A stretch of 64,000 nt of DNA from Bolinopsis microptera. Its lineage: Eukaryota; Ctenophora; Tentaculata; Lobata; Bolinopsidae. The notes below the pieces were generated by a model, which worked only from the letters and a program-made list of their open reading frames with translations, did no database searches and had not been told where the DNA came from. The stretch lies in NCBI RefSeq assembly GCF_026151205.1, contig NC_087077.1, positions 310,001-374,000 on the forward strand, in the 5' to 3' direction. Positions 50,860 to 61,800 of the stretch are shown here, one piece after another (the stretch's first letter is position 1; every line of letters begins with the position of its first letter). Both the position numbers and the translations under genes were made by a program.

Positions 50860-51170
50860 ACGTTAACACATTGGAAAAGACACAGGGGAACATTGGAAGA
50901 AGGCACATGGAGTCCTGTGAAGGAGACAGATGGCATTGGGAAGAGACATGTGGAAACATTGGGAGGAGACACGTGGAGACCTGTGAAGGATACACGTGAA
51001 CACATTGAAAGAAGACACATGGACACATTGGAAGAAGACGCATGGAGACATTAGAAGGAGACATGTGAACACATTGGAAGAAAACACACAGAGAAATTGG
51101 AAGAAGAGACATCTGAAAACATTGGGAGGAGACACGTGGAGACCTGTGATTTGTGAAGAAGACGCAGATA
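50860..51170. repeat. Degenerate ~24-bp purine-rich array inside the LTR element
   Basis: Loosely repeated gacacatggagacattgga and gaagaagacac motifs. Long minus-strand frames here (50,430-51,419) are a consequence of purine-rich plus-strand composition. Confidence 0.65.
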
Positions 51171-51810
51171 TGGAAAGCTGGAGGGAATGACAGTACGATA
51201 ATACAGGGGACTGTCCAAAATGTTGGAAAACGAGAAGAACGAAGACGGAGACCTGGTGGGAGAAGAAGAGAGAGATGGAGACAGATAATTAAGAGGAACA
51301 CCAGTGGAACAAGAGAGATACACAGTTAAAGAAACAATGAAACGATGTTGGGAGGAGACCTGGAGACTTGGAGACTTACCAGGTTGTAAAAACATTTTAG
51401 TAGGAGCAGTTGAATCCAAAAGGTTTTACGGTATTTTTCCAACCTAAAAACGAAAAAATTTGATAGATGTGGAAGAGTATCGAATTTATAAAGTAAACTT
51501 AGACTGGATTGAATAACTATGGGGGATTATCATCCCCCAGGGGCGGTGGAGAAAAGCTGATCAATACATACCTGGAAATGAAGATAGGGAGCGAATCTAA
51601 TCATCCGGAGAGGAGCTGCTCACCATATCATTTTGGATAGGAGGACTTGGAGTCGGAGCTGTCGGGGCAACAAGTGGAGTGGGGAAAAGTACCCGACATA
51701 AAGTACAAAGTGACACGAGGAGGAGGAGCAGGGGGATCGTCAGAAGAACTGATTTCGCCATGTTGTACAGAGTCAGACATAATTAAGACGGAGTGAAGTA
51801 AGTCAAGCAT

Positions 51811-54800
51811 TATAGTTGTGGACACAACAAGAAAATTGAGAATAATCTTGTGCGAGGGTAGGGACCCAGATGTCGTTTCTAACCCAAATAAACTTTAAGG
51901 AGGCTTCTCATCAGTAGCCGCACCTCCTTACTCGGTTTCTGAACTGGAATTCTATGGGCTTCCAGACGGCCAGACCGAGTATTACCATCCCATCCTTCTA
52001 GAGTTCATCACAAGTAGCACCCACCTTGAAGATCTTTGACACCCAGACACACCCCATTGGCGAACAAACTTTGGATATAATCTTACATGCTCCCGAAGGA
52101 ATCCCTGGTTTATGGTCTTTCTCATCGTCACCAGCACTTTCACTAGGTCACCAGCTCTTTCACTGAAGTCATCAGCCCTTTCACTGAAGTCATCAGATGT
52201 GACTCTGATCAACGGTATAGTTGTGGACACAACAAGAAAATTGAGAATAATCTTGTGCGAGGGTAGGGACCCAGATGTCGTTTCTAACCCAAATAAACTT
52301 TAAGGAGGCTTCTCATCAGTAGCCGCACCTCCTTACTCGGTTTCTGAACTGGAATTCTATGGGCTTCCAGACGGCCAGACCGAGTATTACCATCCCATCC
52401 TTCTAGAGTTCATCACAAGTAGCACCCACCTTGAAGATCTTTGACACCCAGACACACCCCATTGGCGAACAAACTTTGGATATAATCTTACATGCTCCCG
52501 AAGGAATCCCTGGTTTATGGTCTTTCTCATCGTCACCAGCACTTTCACTAGGTCACCAGCTCTTTCACTGAAGTCATCAGCCCTTTCACTGAAGTCATCA
52601 GATGTGACTCTGATCAACGGTATAGTTGTGGACACAACAAGAAAATTGAGAATAATCTTGTGCGAGGGTAGGGACCCAGATGTCGTTTCTAACCCAAATA
52701 AACTTTAAGGAGGCTTCTCATCAGTAGCCGCACCTCCTTACTCGGTTTCTGAACTGGAATTCTATGGGCTTCCAGACGGCCAGACCGAGTATTACCATCC
52801 CATCCTTCTAGAGTTCATCACAAGTAGCACCCACCTTGAAGATCTTTGACACCCAGACACACCCCATTGGCGAACAAACTTTGGATATAATCTTACATGC
52901 TCCCGAAGGAATCCCTGGTTTATGGTCTTTCTCATCGTCACCAGCACTTTCACTAGGTCACCAGCTCTTTCACTGAAGTCATCAGCCCTTTCACTGAAGT
53001 CATCAGATGTGACTCTGATCAACGGTATAGTTGTGGACACAACAAGAAAATTGAGAATAATCTTGTGCGAGGGTAGGGACCCAGATGTCGTTTCTAACCC
53101 AAATAAACTTTAAGGAGGCTTCTCATCAGTAGCCGCACCTCCTTACTCGGTTTCTGAACTGGAATTCTATGGGCTTCCAGACGGCCAGACCGAGTATTAC
53201 CATCCCATCCTTCTAGAGTTCATCACAAGTAGCACCCACCTTGAAGATCTTTGACACCCAGACACACCCCATTGGCGAACAAACTTTGGATATAATCTTA
53301 CATGCTCCCGAAGGAATCCCTGGTTTATGGTCTTTCTCATCGTCACCAGCACTTTCACTAGGTCACCAGCTCTTTCACTGAAGTCATCAGCCCTTTCACT
53401 GAAGTCATCAGATGTGACTCTGATCAACGGTATAGTTGTGGACACAACAAGAAAATTGAGAATAATCTTGTGCGAGGGTAGGGACCCAGATGTCGTTTCT
53501 AACCCAAATAAACTTTAAGGAGGCTTCTCATCAGTAGCCGCACCTCCTTACTCGGTTTCTGAACTGGAATTCTATGGGCTTCCAGACGGCCAGACCGAGT
53601 ATTACCATCCCATCCTTCTAGAGTTCATCACAAGTAGCACCCACCTTGAAGATCTTTGACACCCAGACACACCCCATTGGCGAACAAACTTTGGATATAA
53701 TCTTACATGCTCCCGAAGGAATCCCTGGTTTATGGTCTTTCTCATCGTCACCAGCACTTTCACTAGGTCACCAGCTCTTTCACTGAAGTCATCAGCCCTT
53801 TCACTGAAGTCATCAGATGTGACTCTGATCAACGGTATAGTTGTGGACACAACAAGAAAATTGAGAATAATCTTGTGCGAGGGTAGGGACCCAGATGTCG
53901 TTTCTAACCCAAATAAACTTTAAGGAGGCTTCTCATCAGTAGCCGCACCTCCTTACTCGGTTTCTGAACTGGAATTCTATGGGCTTCCAGACGGCCAGAC
54001 CGAGTATTACCATCCCATCCTTCTAGAGTTCATCACAAGTAGCACCCACCTTGAAGATCTTTGACACCCAGACACACCCCATTGGCGAACAAACTTTGGA
54101 TATAATCTTACATGCTCCCGAAGGAATCCCTGGTTTATGGTCTTTCTCATCGTCACCAGCACTTTCACTAGGTCACCAGCTCTTTCACTGAAGTCATCAG
54201 CCCTTTCACTGAAGTCATCAGATGTGACTCTGATCAACGGTATAGTTGTGGACACAACAAGAAAATTGAGAATAATCTTGTGCGAGGGTAGGGACCCAGA
54301 TGTCGTTTCTAACCCAAATAAACTTTAAGGAGGCTTCTCATCAGTAGCCGCACCTCCTTACTCGGTTTCTGAACTGGAATTCTATGGGCTTCCAGACGGC
54401 CAGACCGAGTATTACCATCCCATCCTTCTAGAGTTCATCACAAGTAGCACCCACCTTGAAGATCTTTGACACCCAGACACACCCCATTGGCGAACAAACT
54501 TTGGATATAATCTTACATGCTCCCGAAGGAATCCCTGGTTTATGGTCTTTCTCATCGTCACCAGCACTTTCACTAGGTCACCAGCTCTTTCACTGAAGTC
54601 ATCAGCCCTTTCACTGAAGTCATCAGATGTGACTCTGATCAACGGTATAGTTGTGGACACAACAAGAAAATTGAGAATAATCTTGTGCGAGGGTAGGGAC
54701 CCAGATGTCGTTTCTAACCCAAATAAACTTTAAGGAGGCTTCTCATCAGTAGCCGCACCTCCTTACTCGGTTTCTGAACTGGAATTCTATGGGCTTCCAG

Positions 54801-55153
54801 ACGGCCAGACCGAGTATTACCATCCCATCCTTCTAGAGTTCATCACAAGTAGCACCCACCTTGAAGATCTTTGACACCCAGACACACCCCATTGGCGAAC
54901 AAACTTTGGATATAATCTTACATGCTCCCGAAGGAATCCCTGGTTTATGGTCTTTCTCATCGTCACCAGCACTTTCACTAGGTCACCAGCTCTTTCACTG
55001 AAGTCATCAGCCCTTTCACTGAAGTCATCAGATGTGACTCTGATCAACGGTATAGTTGTGGACACAACAAGAAAATTGAGAATAATCTTGTGCGAGGTTA
55101 GGGACCCAGATGTCGTTTCTAACCCAAATAAACTTTAAGGAGGCTTCTCATCA
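51811..55153. repeat. 405-bp satellite, 8.25 copies, inside the LTR element
   Basis: Period exactly 405 bp, starting tatagttgtggacacaacaa. Copies appear identical except G to T at 55,098 in the last one. 405 is 135 codons; one plus frame is interrupted only by TAA (after SNPNKL) and TGA (after STHLEDL) in each unit. The segments read GGFSSVAAPPYSVSELEFYG and IVVDTTRKLRIILCEGRDPD. A sub-repeat, cactgaagtcatcag, occurs twice per unit, with a partial third. It is unclear whether this derives from a coding domain. Confidence 0.9.
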
Positions 55154-55312
55154 CTTATATAGACAATAGAACATAATATAAGATGAACAGTGAATAGATG
55201 ACCCGTCATGGTGTTCAAAAAGGAACAATTTTATTTGGTTCTGGGACAGAGTAATGAGTTTGGTAGAGTAAGAATTTTGAAAAGTGAGTTGAAGATAGTC
55301 TTGGAACGATAG

Positions 55313-55659
55313 TCTGTAGTACGAGATTTTCTATAAAGTTATTATATGCACTATCATAGTAAAGTTCTAAAAAAGCTCAGATTTTGTAAAGTTGTGTAAG
55401 CCGTGAATATTTAGTGATTAGGAGCAAGCATGGAATAGAGTCTGTAGTACGAGATTTTCTATTAAATTATTATACTATTATAGTAAAGTTCTAAAAAAGA
55501 TCAGATTTTGTAAAGTTGTGTAAGCTGTGAATATTGAGCGAATAGAAGCTGATATGGAATATAGTCTGTAGTACGAGATGTTCTATTAAATTATTATACT
55601 ACATATTATAGTAAAGTTCTAAAAAAAGATCATATTTTGTAAAGTTGTGTAAGCCGTGA
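55313..55659. repeat. ~125-bp triplication abutting and overlapping the 3' LTR start
   Basis: Units start at about 55,313, 55,441 and 55,565 (tctgtagtacgagat...taaagttgtgtaagc). The first two each include tgtaagc(c/t)gtgaatatt, which is the beginning of the LTR. The third runs into the true LTR at 55,648. No clear polypurine tract precedes the LTR. Confidence 0.75.
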
Positions 55660-56941
55660 TTATTTGATCTAGATTATTTGATAGATTTTAGATATTATTG
55701 TGTAATAAGGCAGTATTGTGTAATAAGGCAGTATTGTGTAATAAGGCAGTGGAAGTGGAACATCCAGTTCTGGTCTGTGGTTAGGGAAAGTTAGAGAAAG
55801 AGAATACAATGGAGATTGTGGGTTGGACCTCACCTGGACGAGAAATATGTCACTCTGGAGGAGAGACAATGGTTCTAGGAGAACTCAGACGTAAACCCTT
55901 TGTGTAGATAGAGAGTCAAAGATAGATGTGAGCTCTAACAAACTATGGATTCAGAGGTCATCAGACAGGAAGCTTTGGTAAAAAGATGAATAGTCGTAAC
56001 ACCTGGACTCGGGACAATGAAGCTTTAGTGGGAGATAAGACCAGCTGCCAAAGGTGTGAGTAGGGGCACGTGAGTCTGGTTAGAGAGGTCGGGTGAAAAA
56101 CCACGGACAGGACATTATATAAGGTCCGGTGGAAAGGTCAGAAAGAGAGAAGGAGTTTGCCCGAATCGAGGGCCATTGATGTAGGACACTTTGGAGCCAG
56201 GACCTGTTACGTTAGGATCCTGGAGAGAGCATTATCGTGGACTGTAGTTAGTGGAACTGTGCGGAGGAAATGAGCAGTCTGGCTTAAGCGTAGGGAGAGT
56301 CAACATTGGTTAACTCAGGAGAGCAGGAATAGGCTGTGTTGTAGCCAGGGTTTACACGGGTTAATCCAACACGAGTGGGTTCGTGTCAACAACATTCGTG
56401 TCAACAACGTTAGGATCCTGGAGAGAGCATTATCGTGGACTGTAGTTAGTGGAACTGTGCGGAGGAAATGAGCAGTCTGGCTTAAGCGTAGGGAGAGTCA
56501 ACATTGGTTAACTCAGGAGAGCAGGAATAGGCTGTGTTGTAGCCAGGGTTTACACGGGTTAATCCAACACGAGTGGGTTCGTGTCAACAACAATCGGGCT
56601 CAGGTAGAGCGAGAATGAACTATAGTGGATTTGGGCCTGATATAAGGACGGTCAGCGAGGGCTAAAAGTGCAGTGTTATGTAAGTGTAGTTTAAGGGTAA
56701 GACTCCGTTAGAGACGGTTAACGAGGGTGATAAGTAAGGGTAGAGTAAGGACGTGTGTTTTACAGTAGATGTAGGGCGTTATAAGTCAGAGTAATTAGGA
56801 AGTGTGTTTTGTAGTAATTGGATTGTTAATCATTTTGTTTCTTACCCTTTTTTACCATAATTATTACTTTCGTTTTTGTTGTTCGTAACCTAAATTACTA
56901 CAAATAATCTACGAATCTGAAGCAAGTGATGACTGCTTACA
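55648..56941. repeat. 3' long terminal repeat, 1,294 bp, with a 198-bp internal duplication
   Basis: Matches the 5' LTR except that gttaggatcctggagagagc and the sequence after it occur twice, at 56,211 and 56,409. The 198-bp duplication accounts exactly for the length difference. Confidence 0.85.
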
Positions 56942-57085
56942 TATGTTCTAATGACCATTTAGAAACTTTTACTCTTTTTAGAATTTCGAGATAGGCCTTT
57001 AAACATTTTTTATTCAATTTTGAAAATCTTGGACCTGGAAAATTCGTCAAAAAAAGAGGAACTAATCGTGGAAGAAGTCATTTAA

Positions 57086-57395
57086 CAGTATTGATCATTT
57101 TAATAACTACATTCACACACAAAGCCCGTGGTAACCAAAGATACAGCCGATTGAAACACTTTAAAACCGATCAAAATGCTGCTCCAACAATCTTTGCACA
57201 TGCACGTGCGAATTACAACACCGTTGCTGTGCAACCTTTTAGTTTTTATCCAACTTCCTATTACTCATCAAATTTGCACGTGGGCGGTCGCGGTCGGGGT
57301 TGTATGTATACAGACATAGCATAAATTATATTACAGATTGTTTGAATACTTTTATATATACTAAGAAAAAAAATGTAAGCGATTCTTAATAGAAT
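57086..57395. other. Interval with no supported gene
   Basis: A 77-codon frame (57,091-57,324) has no recognised motif or conserved context. Nothing else seen. Confidence 0.45.
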
Positions 57396-58165
57396 GGTTC
57401 CAGAAAACCCACTTCGCGATACTCCTGAAACATGACACTTTTTGTAATCGATTTGGTGAACATCTAGACGACCTGCAAAATTTAAGATTTCTAACTTAAT
57501 TTTAACATCTTTAGATTTGTTTGGAGAGGCGAATCATACACAGTTTAGTCTCTTGAAATCTTCGATATAAAAATCATCTTGAGAGAACCTCCTGAATAGA
57601 ATTAAGTTAGGCTCATATTTAGATGAAACAAAACAGTCTTAAAAACAAGAATCCCAAAACTTTTGTATGAATGGAAAAATTATTTTATTGTAAACAAATT
57701 TAACGGGACACCAATCAATAACAAAAACATAAATACTGACAAAATTAAAGAAAGGCTAATAAATTACACAACACAAATATCTAAACTTATCATCTTATAA
57801 CTTTAATTCTATTTATCCCCAAAATATTAGTTCTGAACATAGAAATTAAACGGTGCTCTTCTCTATCAAGTTCCATTGCTGGACATTTCTTGACAAACGC
57901 AACTTTAAAATTCATAAGACTCATGGATTCCGGGTGTTCATTAATTTTAACATGGTTTTTAGGCACCTGAATATGTGTATAAGAGTGCTGAATTTCGTAT
58001 AACAGTGAATTTCGTATACAGTGCTGGCGCATATTTTATGCAAATTTATTAAATTCTTATTCTTATTCCTGTCATCTTTGACATTGAATTAGAATGTTAA
58101 TTAAAAATAAACCTGATGAATGACTTCCGATGAGTCTTCATGCCTGAAAAAACAGTAAAGGGGGT
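57396..58165. repeat. Interspersed repeat, copy 2, with an insertion
   Basis: Matches 34,797-35,135 on both sides of a 432-bp insertion (57,509-57,940). Confidence 0.7.
57509..57940 (-). mobile_element. 432-bp retro-insertion with 13-bp duplication
   Basis: TTAATTTTAACAT lies on both sides (57,496-57,508 and 57,941-57,953), and copy 1 of the host repeat shows the empty site. The minus strand encodes a short C-terminal piece (HPESMSLMNFKVAFVKKCPA, then LISMFRTNILGINRIKVIR, stop at about 57,790), followed by about 280 bases of apparent 3' UTR without a poly-A tail. Duplication length fits a target-primed retroelement. The family was not identified. Confidence 0.55.
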
Positions 58166-58256
58166 ATAATAGTATAAGGGTGACGGTCGTGCTTGCCAGC
58201 ACTGTGATAACATTGTTTTGAATATCTTACATTTGAGTTAACTTATTTTTATTTAG

Positions 58257-58352
58257 CCTATCTAAAATCAATGGAAGCCTATCTAACAGATTTAATTTCT
58301 ACAAACACATACGCTCGAAGAGTGACAAAGCATCATTCATACGATTATGAAA
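58257..58352 (+). CDS. Candidate coding exon 1 of an unknown gene
   Basis: Follows acceptor cttatttttatttag and precedes donor AA|gtaaga. Open in one frame: YLKSMEAYLTDLISTNTYAR, then RVTKHHSYDYE. 96 bases, phase 1-1. It joins in frame to 58,543-58,656. The protein is not recognised. Confidence 0.5.
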
Positions 58353-58542
58353 GTAAGACATTCATTTGCTGTTTTCCAATGCATTTGAGCTGTTCCAATA
58401 ATTAAAAAATTTGTGATGTGGTATTTTGTTCTCTATGCATATTCAACTATCAAAGTCTTAGGCTCAAACTGGAAACAGCTAGAAGAAATCACAATCTTTT
58501 CAAGTTGATTCAACTGTTATCATACTTACTTAAAAATTTCAG

Positions 58543-58656
58543 ATAACTTGGTGAATCTTGACATCGAAAAGAGTTTAAAGGCTACAGAACTACAGAATGT
58601 TGATCACTCTTACAATGAGAATTTGGAAAAGATGCTGACTACAATACATGGCATTA
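58543..58656 (+). CDS. Candidate coding exon 2 of the same gene
   Basis: Follows acceptor acttaaaaatttcag and precedes donor TTA|gtgagt. 114 bases, phase 1-1, encoding NLVNLDIEKSLKATELQNVD, then HSYNENLEKMLTTIHGI, a charged, probably helical segment. Further exons would lie beyond the satellite. They may be absent, in which case this is a gene fragment. Confidence 0.5.
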
Positions 58657-58714
58657 GTGAGTTTTACTTTAAATTACAATACAAAGTTATTATGAAATCA
58701 AGATCATAATCTAT

Positions 58715-58890
58715 ACTAATAATCCCAATAAATGTGTGGGTGTGCCTGTCTGTCTGTCTGTAATTTACGAATGGTTAACTCGAGAAAACGGTAAGAGATA
58801 TGGGACTGGTTTTTTTTTGGTATAGTCACGCCGACAAAACTCTGACGAAGCCAAATGATTAAGGTTTTTAAAAATGTATTTGTTAAGAGC
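58715..58890. repeat. Possible interspersed repeat leading into the 51-bp satellite
   Basis: Contains (TGTC)n-like gtgcctgtctgtctgtctgt and gagaaaacggtaagagatat, a style I associate with dispersed elements in arthropod genomes. The element was not identified. The 51-bp satellite starts directly after it. Confidence 0.35.
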
Positions 58891-58892
58891 AT

Positions 58893-61800
58893 TTTCTTGA
58901 ACTCTAAAGTAACGATTATATACTTGTCAGGTCAAATGTTCATGTTGGTGAACTCTAAACTTGCCAATCTATTATTGTTCTATACTTCTCTGTATATAAC
59001 TGTAAATAACATTACTAACGTAATCCCAATGTGGGCATCTATGTAATCTTAATTGTTACCTTCATGCCCACAGTTCACTGTTAAATCATATCTTATTTGA
59101 TCACTCATTAATTTATTACTCATTATGTTTTACAATTTACATGCTATATCCTTATGTCCCTAGAAGGGTGTTCTGCTAACAGTTTTCGACTGACTTGAAT
59201 GTCCTGCACAGCAGATTGAAGCTTCTTAAATTATTTTTTATTCTTATTGTATTGCTGTGTAAATTTGATTATAATTCTAATTCTAATTCTAAAGTAACGA
59301 TTATATACTTTAAGGTCAAATGTTCATGTTGGTAAACTCTAAAGTAACGATTATATACTATACTTTAAGGTCAAATGTTCATGTTGGTGAACTCTAAAGT
59401 AACGATTATATACTATACTTTAAGGTCAAATGTTCATGTTGGTGAACTCTAAAGTAACGATTATATACTTGTCAGGTCAAATGTTCATGTTGGTGAACTC
59501 TAAAGTAACGATTATATACTTGTCAGGTCAAATGTTCATGTTGGTGAACTCTAAAGTAACGATTATTTACTATACTTTAGGGTCAAATGTTCATGTTGGT
59601 GAACTGTAAAGTAACGATTATATACTTGTCAGGTCAAATGTTCATGTTGGTGAACTCTAAAGTAACGAATATATACTTTAAGGTCAAATGATCATGTTGG
59701 TGAACTCTAAAGTAACGATTATATACTTGTCAGGTCAAATGTTCATGTTGGTGAACTCTAAAGTAACGATTATATACTATACTTTAAGGTCAAATGTTCA
59801 TGTTGGTGAACTGTAAAGTAACGATTATATACTTGTCAGGTCAAATGTTCATGTTGGTGAACTCTAAAGTAACGAATATATACTTGTCAGGTCAAATGAT
59901 CATGTTGGTGAACTCTAAAGTAACGATTATATACTTGTCAGGTCAAATGTTCATGTTGGTGAACTCTAAAGTAACGATTATATACTTGTCAGGTCAAATG
60001 TTCATGTTGGTGAACTGTAAAGTAACGATTATATACTTGTCAGGTCAAATGTTCATGTTGGTGAACTCTAAAGTAACGATTATATACTTGTCAGGTCAAA
60101 TGTTCATGTTGGTGAACTCTAAAGTAACGAATATATACTTTAAGGTCAAATGATCATGTTGGTGAACTCTAAAGTAACGATTATATACTTGTCAGGTCAA
60201 ATGTTCATGTTGGTGAACTCTAAAGTAACGATTATATACTTGTCAGGTGGAATGTTCATGTTGGTGAACTCTAAAGTAACGATTATATACTTGTCAGGTC
60301 AAATGTTCATGTTGGTGAACTCTAAAGTAACGATTATATACTTGTCAGGTCAAATGTTCATGTTGGTGAACTCTAAAGTAACGATTATATACTTGTCAGG
60401 TCAAATGTTCATGTTGGTGAACTCTAAAGTAACGATTATATACTTGTCAGGTCAAATGTTCATGTTGGTGAACTCTAAAGTAACGATTATATACTTGTCA
60501 GGTCAAATGTTCATGTTGGTGAACTGTAAAGTAACGATTATATACTTGTCAGGTCAAATGTTCATGTTGGTGAATTCTAAAGTAACGATTATATACTTGT
60601 CAGGTCAAATGTTCATGTTGGTGAACTGTAAAGTAACGATTATATACTTGTCAGGTCAAATGTTCATGTTGGTGAACTCTAAAGTAACGATTATATACTT
60701 GTCAGGTCAAATGTTCATGTTGGTGAACTCTAAAGTAACGATTATATACTTGTCAGGTCAAATGTTCATGTTGGTGAACTCTAAAGTAACGATTATATAC
60801 TTTAAGGTCAAATGTTCATGTTGGTGAACTCTAAAGTAACGATTATATACTTGTCAGGTCAAATGTTCATGTTGGTGAACTCTAAAGTAACGATTATATA
60901 CTTGTCAGGTCAAACATGTTCATGTTGGTGAACTCTAAAGTAACGATTATATACTTGTCAGGTCAAATGTTCATGTTGGTGAACTCTAAAGTAACGATTA
61001 TATACTTGTCAGGTCAAATGTTCATGTTGGTGAACTCTAAAGTAACGATTATATAATATATACTTGTCAGGTCAAATGTTCATGTTGGTGAACTCTAAAG
61101 TAACGATTATATACTTGTCAGGTCAAATGTTCATGTTGGTGAACTCTAAAGTAACGATTATATACTTGTCAGGTCAAATGTTCATGTTGGTGAACTCTAA
61201 AGTAACGATTATATACTTGTCAGGTCAAATGTTCATGTTGGTGAACTCTAAAGTAACGATTATATAATATATACTTGTCAGGTCAAATGTTCATGTTGGT
61301 GAACTGTAAAGTAACGATTATATACTTGTCAGGTCAAATGTTCATGTTGGTGAACTGTAAAGTAACGATTATATACTTGTCAGGTCAAATGTTCATGTTG
61401 GTGAACTCTAAAGTAACGATTATATACTTGTCAGGTCAAATGTTCATGTTGGTGAACTGTAAAGTAACGATTATATACTTGTCAGGTGGAATGTTCATGT
61501 TGGTGAACTCTAAAGTAACGATTATATACTTGTCAGGTCAAATGTTCATGTTGGTGAACTGTAAAGTAACGATTATATACTTGTCAGGTCAAATGTTCAT
61601 GTTGGTGAACTCTAAAGTAACGATTATATACTTGTCAGGTCAAATGTTCATGTTGGTGAACTCTAAAGTAACGATTATATACTTGTCAGGTCAAATGTTC
61701 ATGTTGGTGAACTCTAAAGTAACGATTATATACTTGTCAGGTCAAATGTTCATGTTGGTGAACTCTAAAGTAACGATTATATACTTGTCAGGTCAAATGT

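Larger units (their letters stand above)
46760..56941. mobile_element. LTR retroelement lacking gag/pol, 10.2 kb (LARD-like)
   Basis: 5' LTR 46,760-47,855 and 3' LTR 55,648-56,941, both TGTAAGC...GCTTACA. TATG is duplicated on each side (46,756-46,759 and 56,942-56,945), and the empty site is readable from copy 1 of the foldback (ggatatgttctagg). Two bases after the 5' LTR comes TGGCGCGAACGG, a possible tRNA primer site. The 7.8-kb interior shows no Gag, protease, RT, RNase H or integrase motif in any frame. It consists of unknown sequence (47,856-49,090) and five kinds of tandem repeat. I noticed no substitutions between the LTRs by eye, so insertion looks recent. Mobilisation would need proteins from elsewhere. 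Confidence 0.85.
46490..57058. mobile_element. TTAA-flanked foldback element, copy 2, split by an LTR element
   Basis: Left part 46,490-46,759 begins GGGGGCAGGGG after TTAA and matches copy 1 (on its other strand) up to ctttcaggatatg. The remainder, 56,946-57,055 (ttctaatgaccattt, gagataggcctttaaacatt), continues the match on the far side of the LTR element. The expected right terminus is missing; instead about 25 bp of the left flank (ctaatcgtggaagaagtcat then ttaa) reappear at 57,061-57,084. Confidence 0.75.

Noticed and set aside
49452-51419. Minus-strand frames of 121-233 codons in the LTR element as Gag-like proteins
   Set aside because: They run through 39-, 58- and 24-bp tandem repeats and contain no zinc knuckle, capsid or other retroelement motif.
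51982-55138. Eight repeated pairs of 82- and 63-codon frames as a gene family
   Set aside because: They are shadows of the 405-bp satellite, present identically in each unit on opposite strands.
57091-57324. 77-codon frame as a small gene
   Set aside because: No motif, splice signal or conservation evidence; length is expected by chance.
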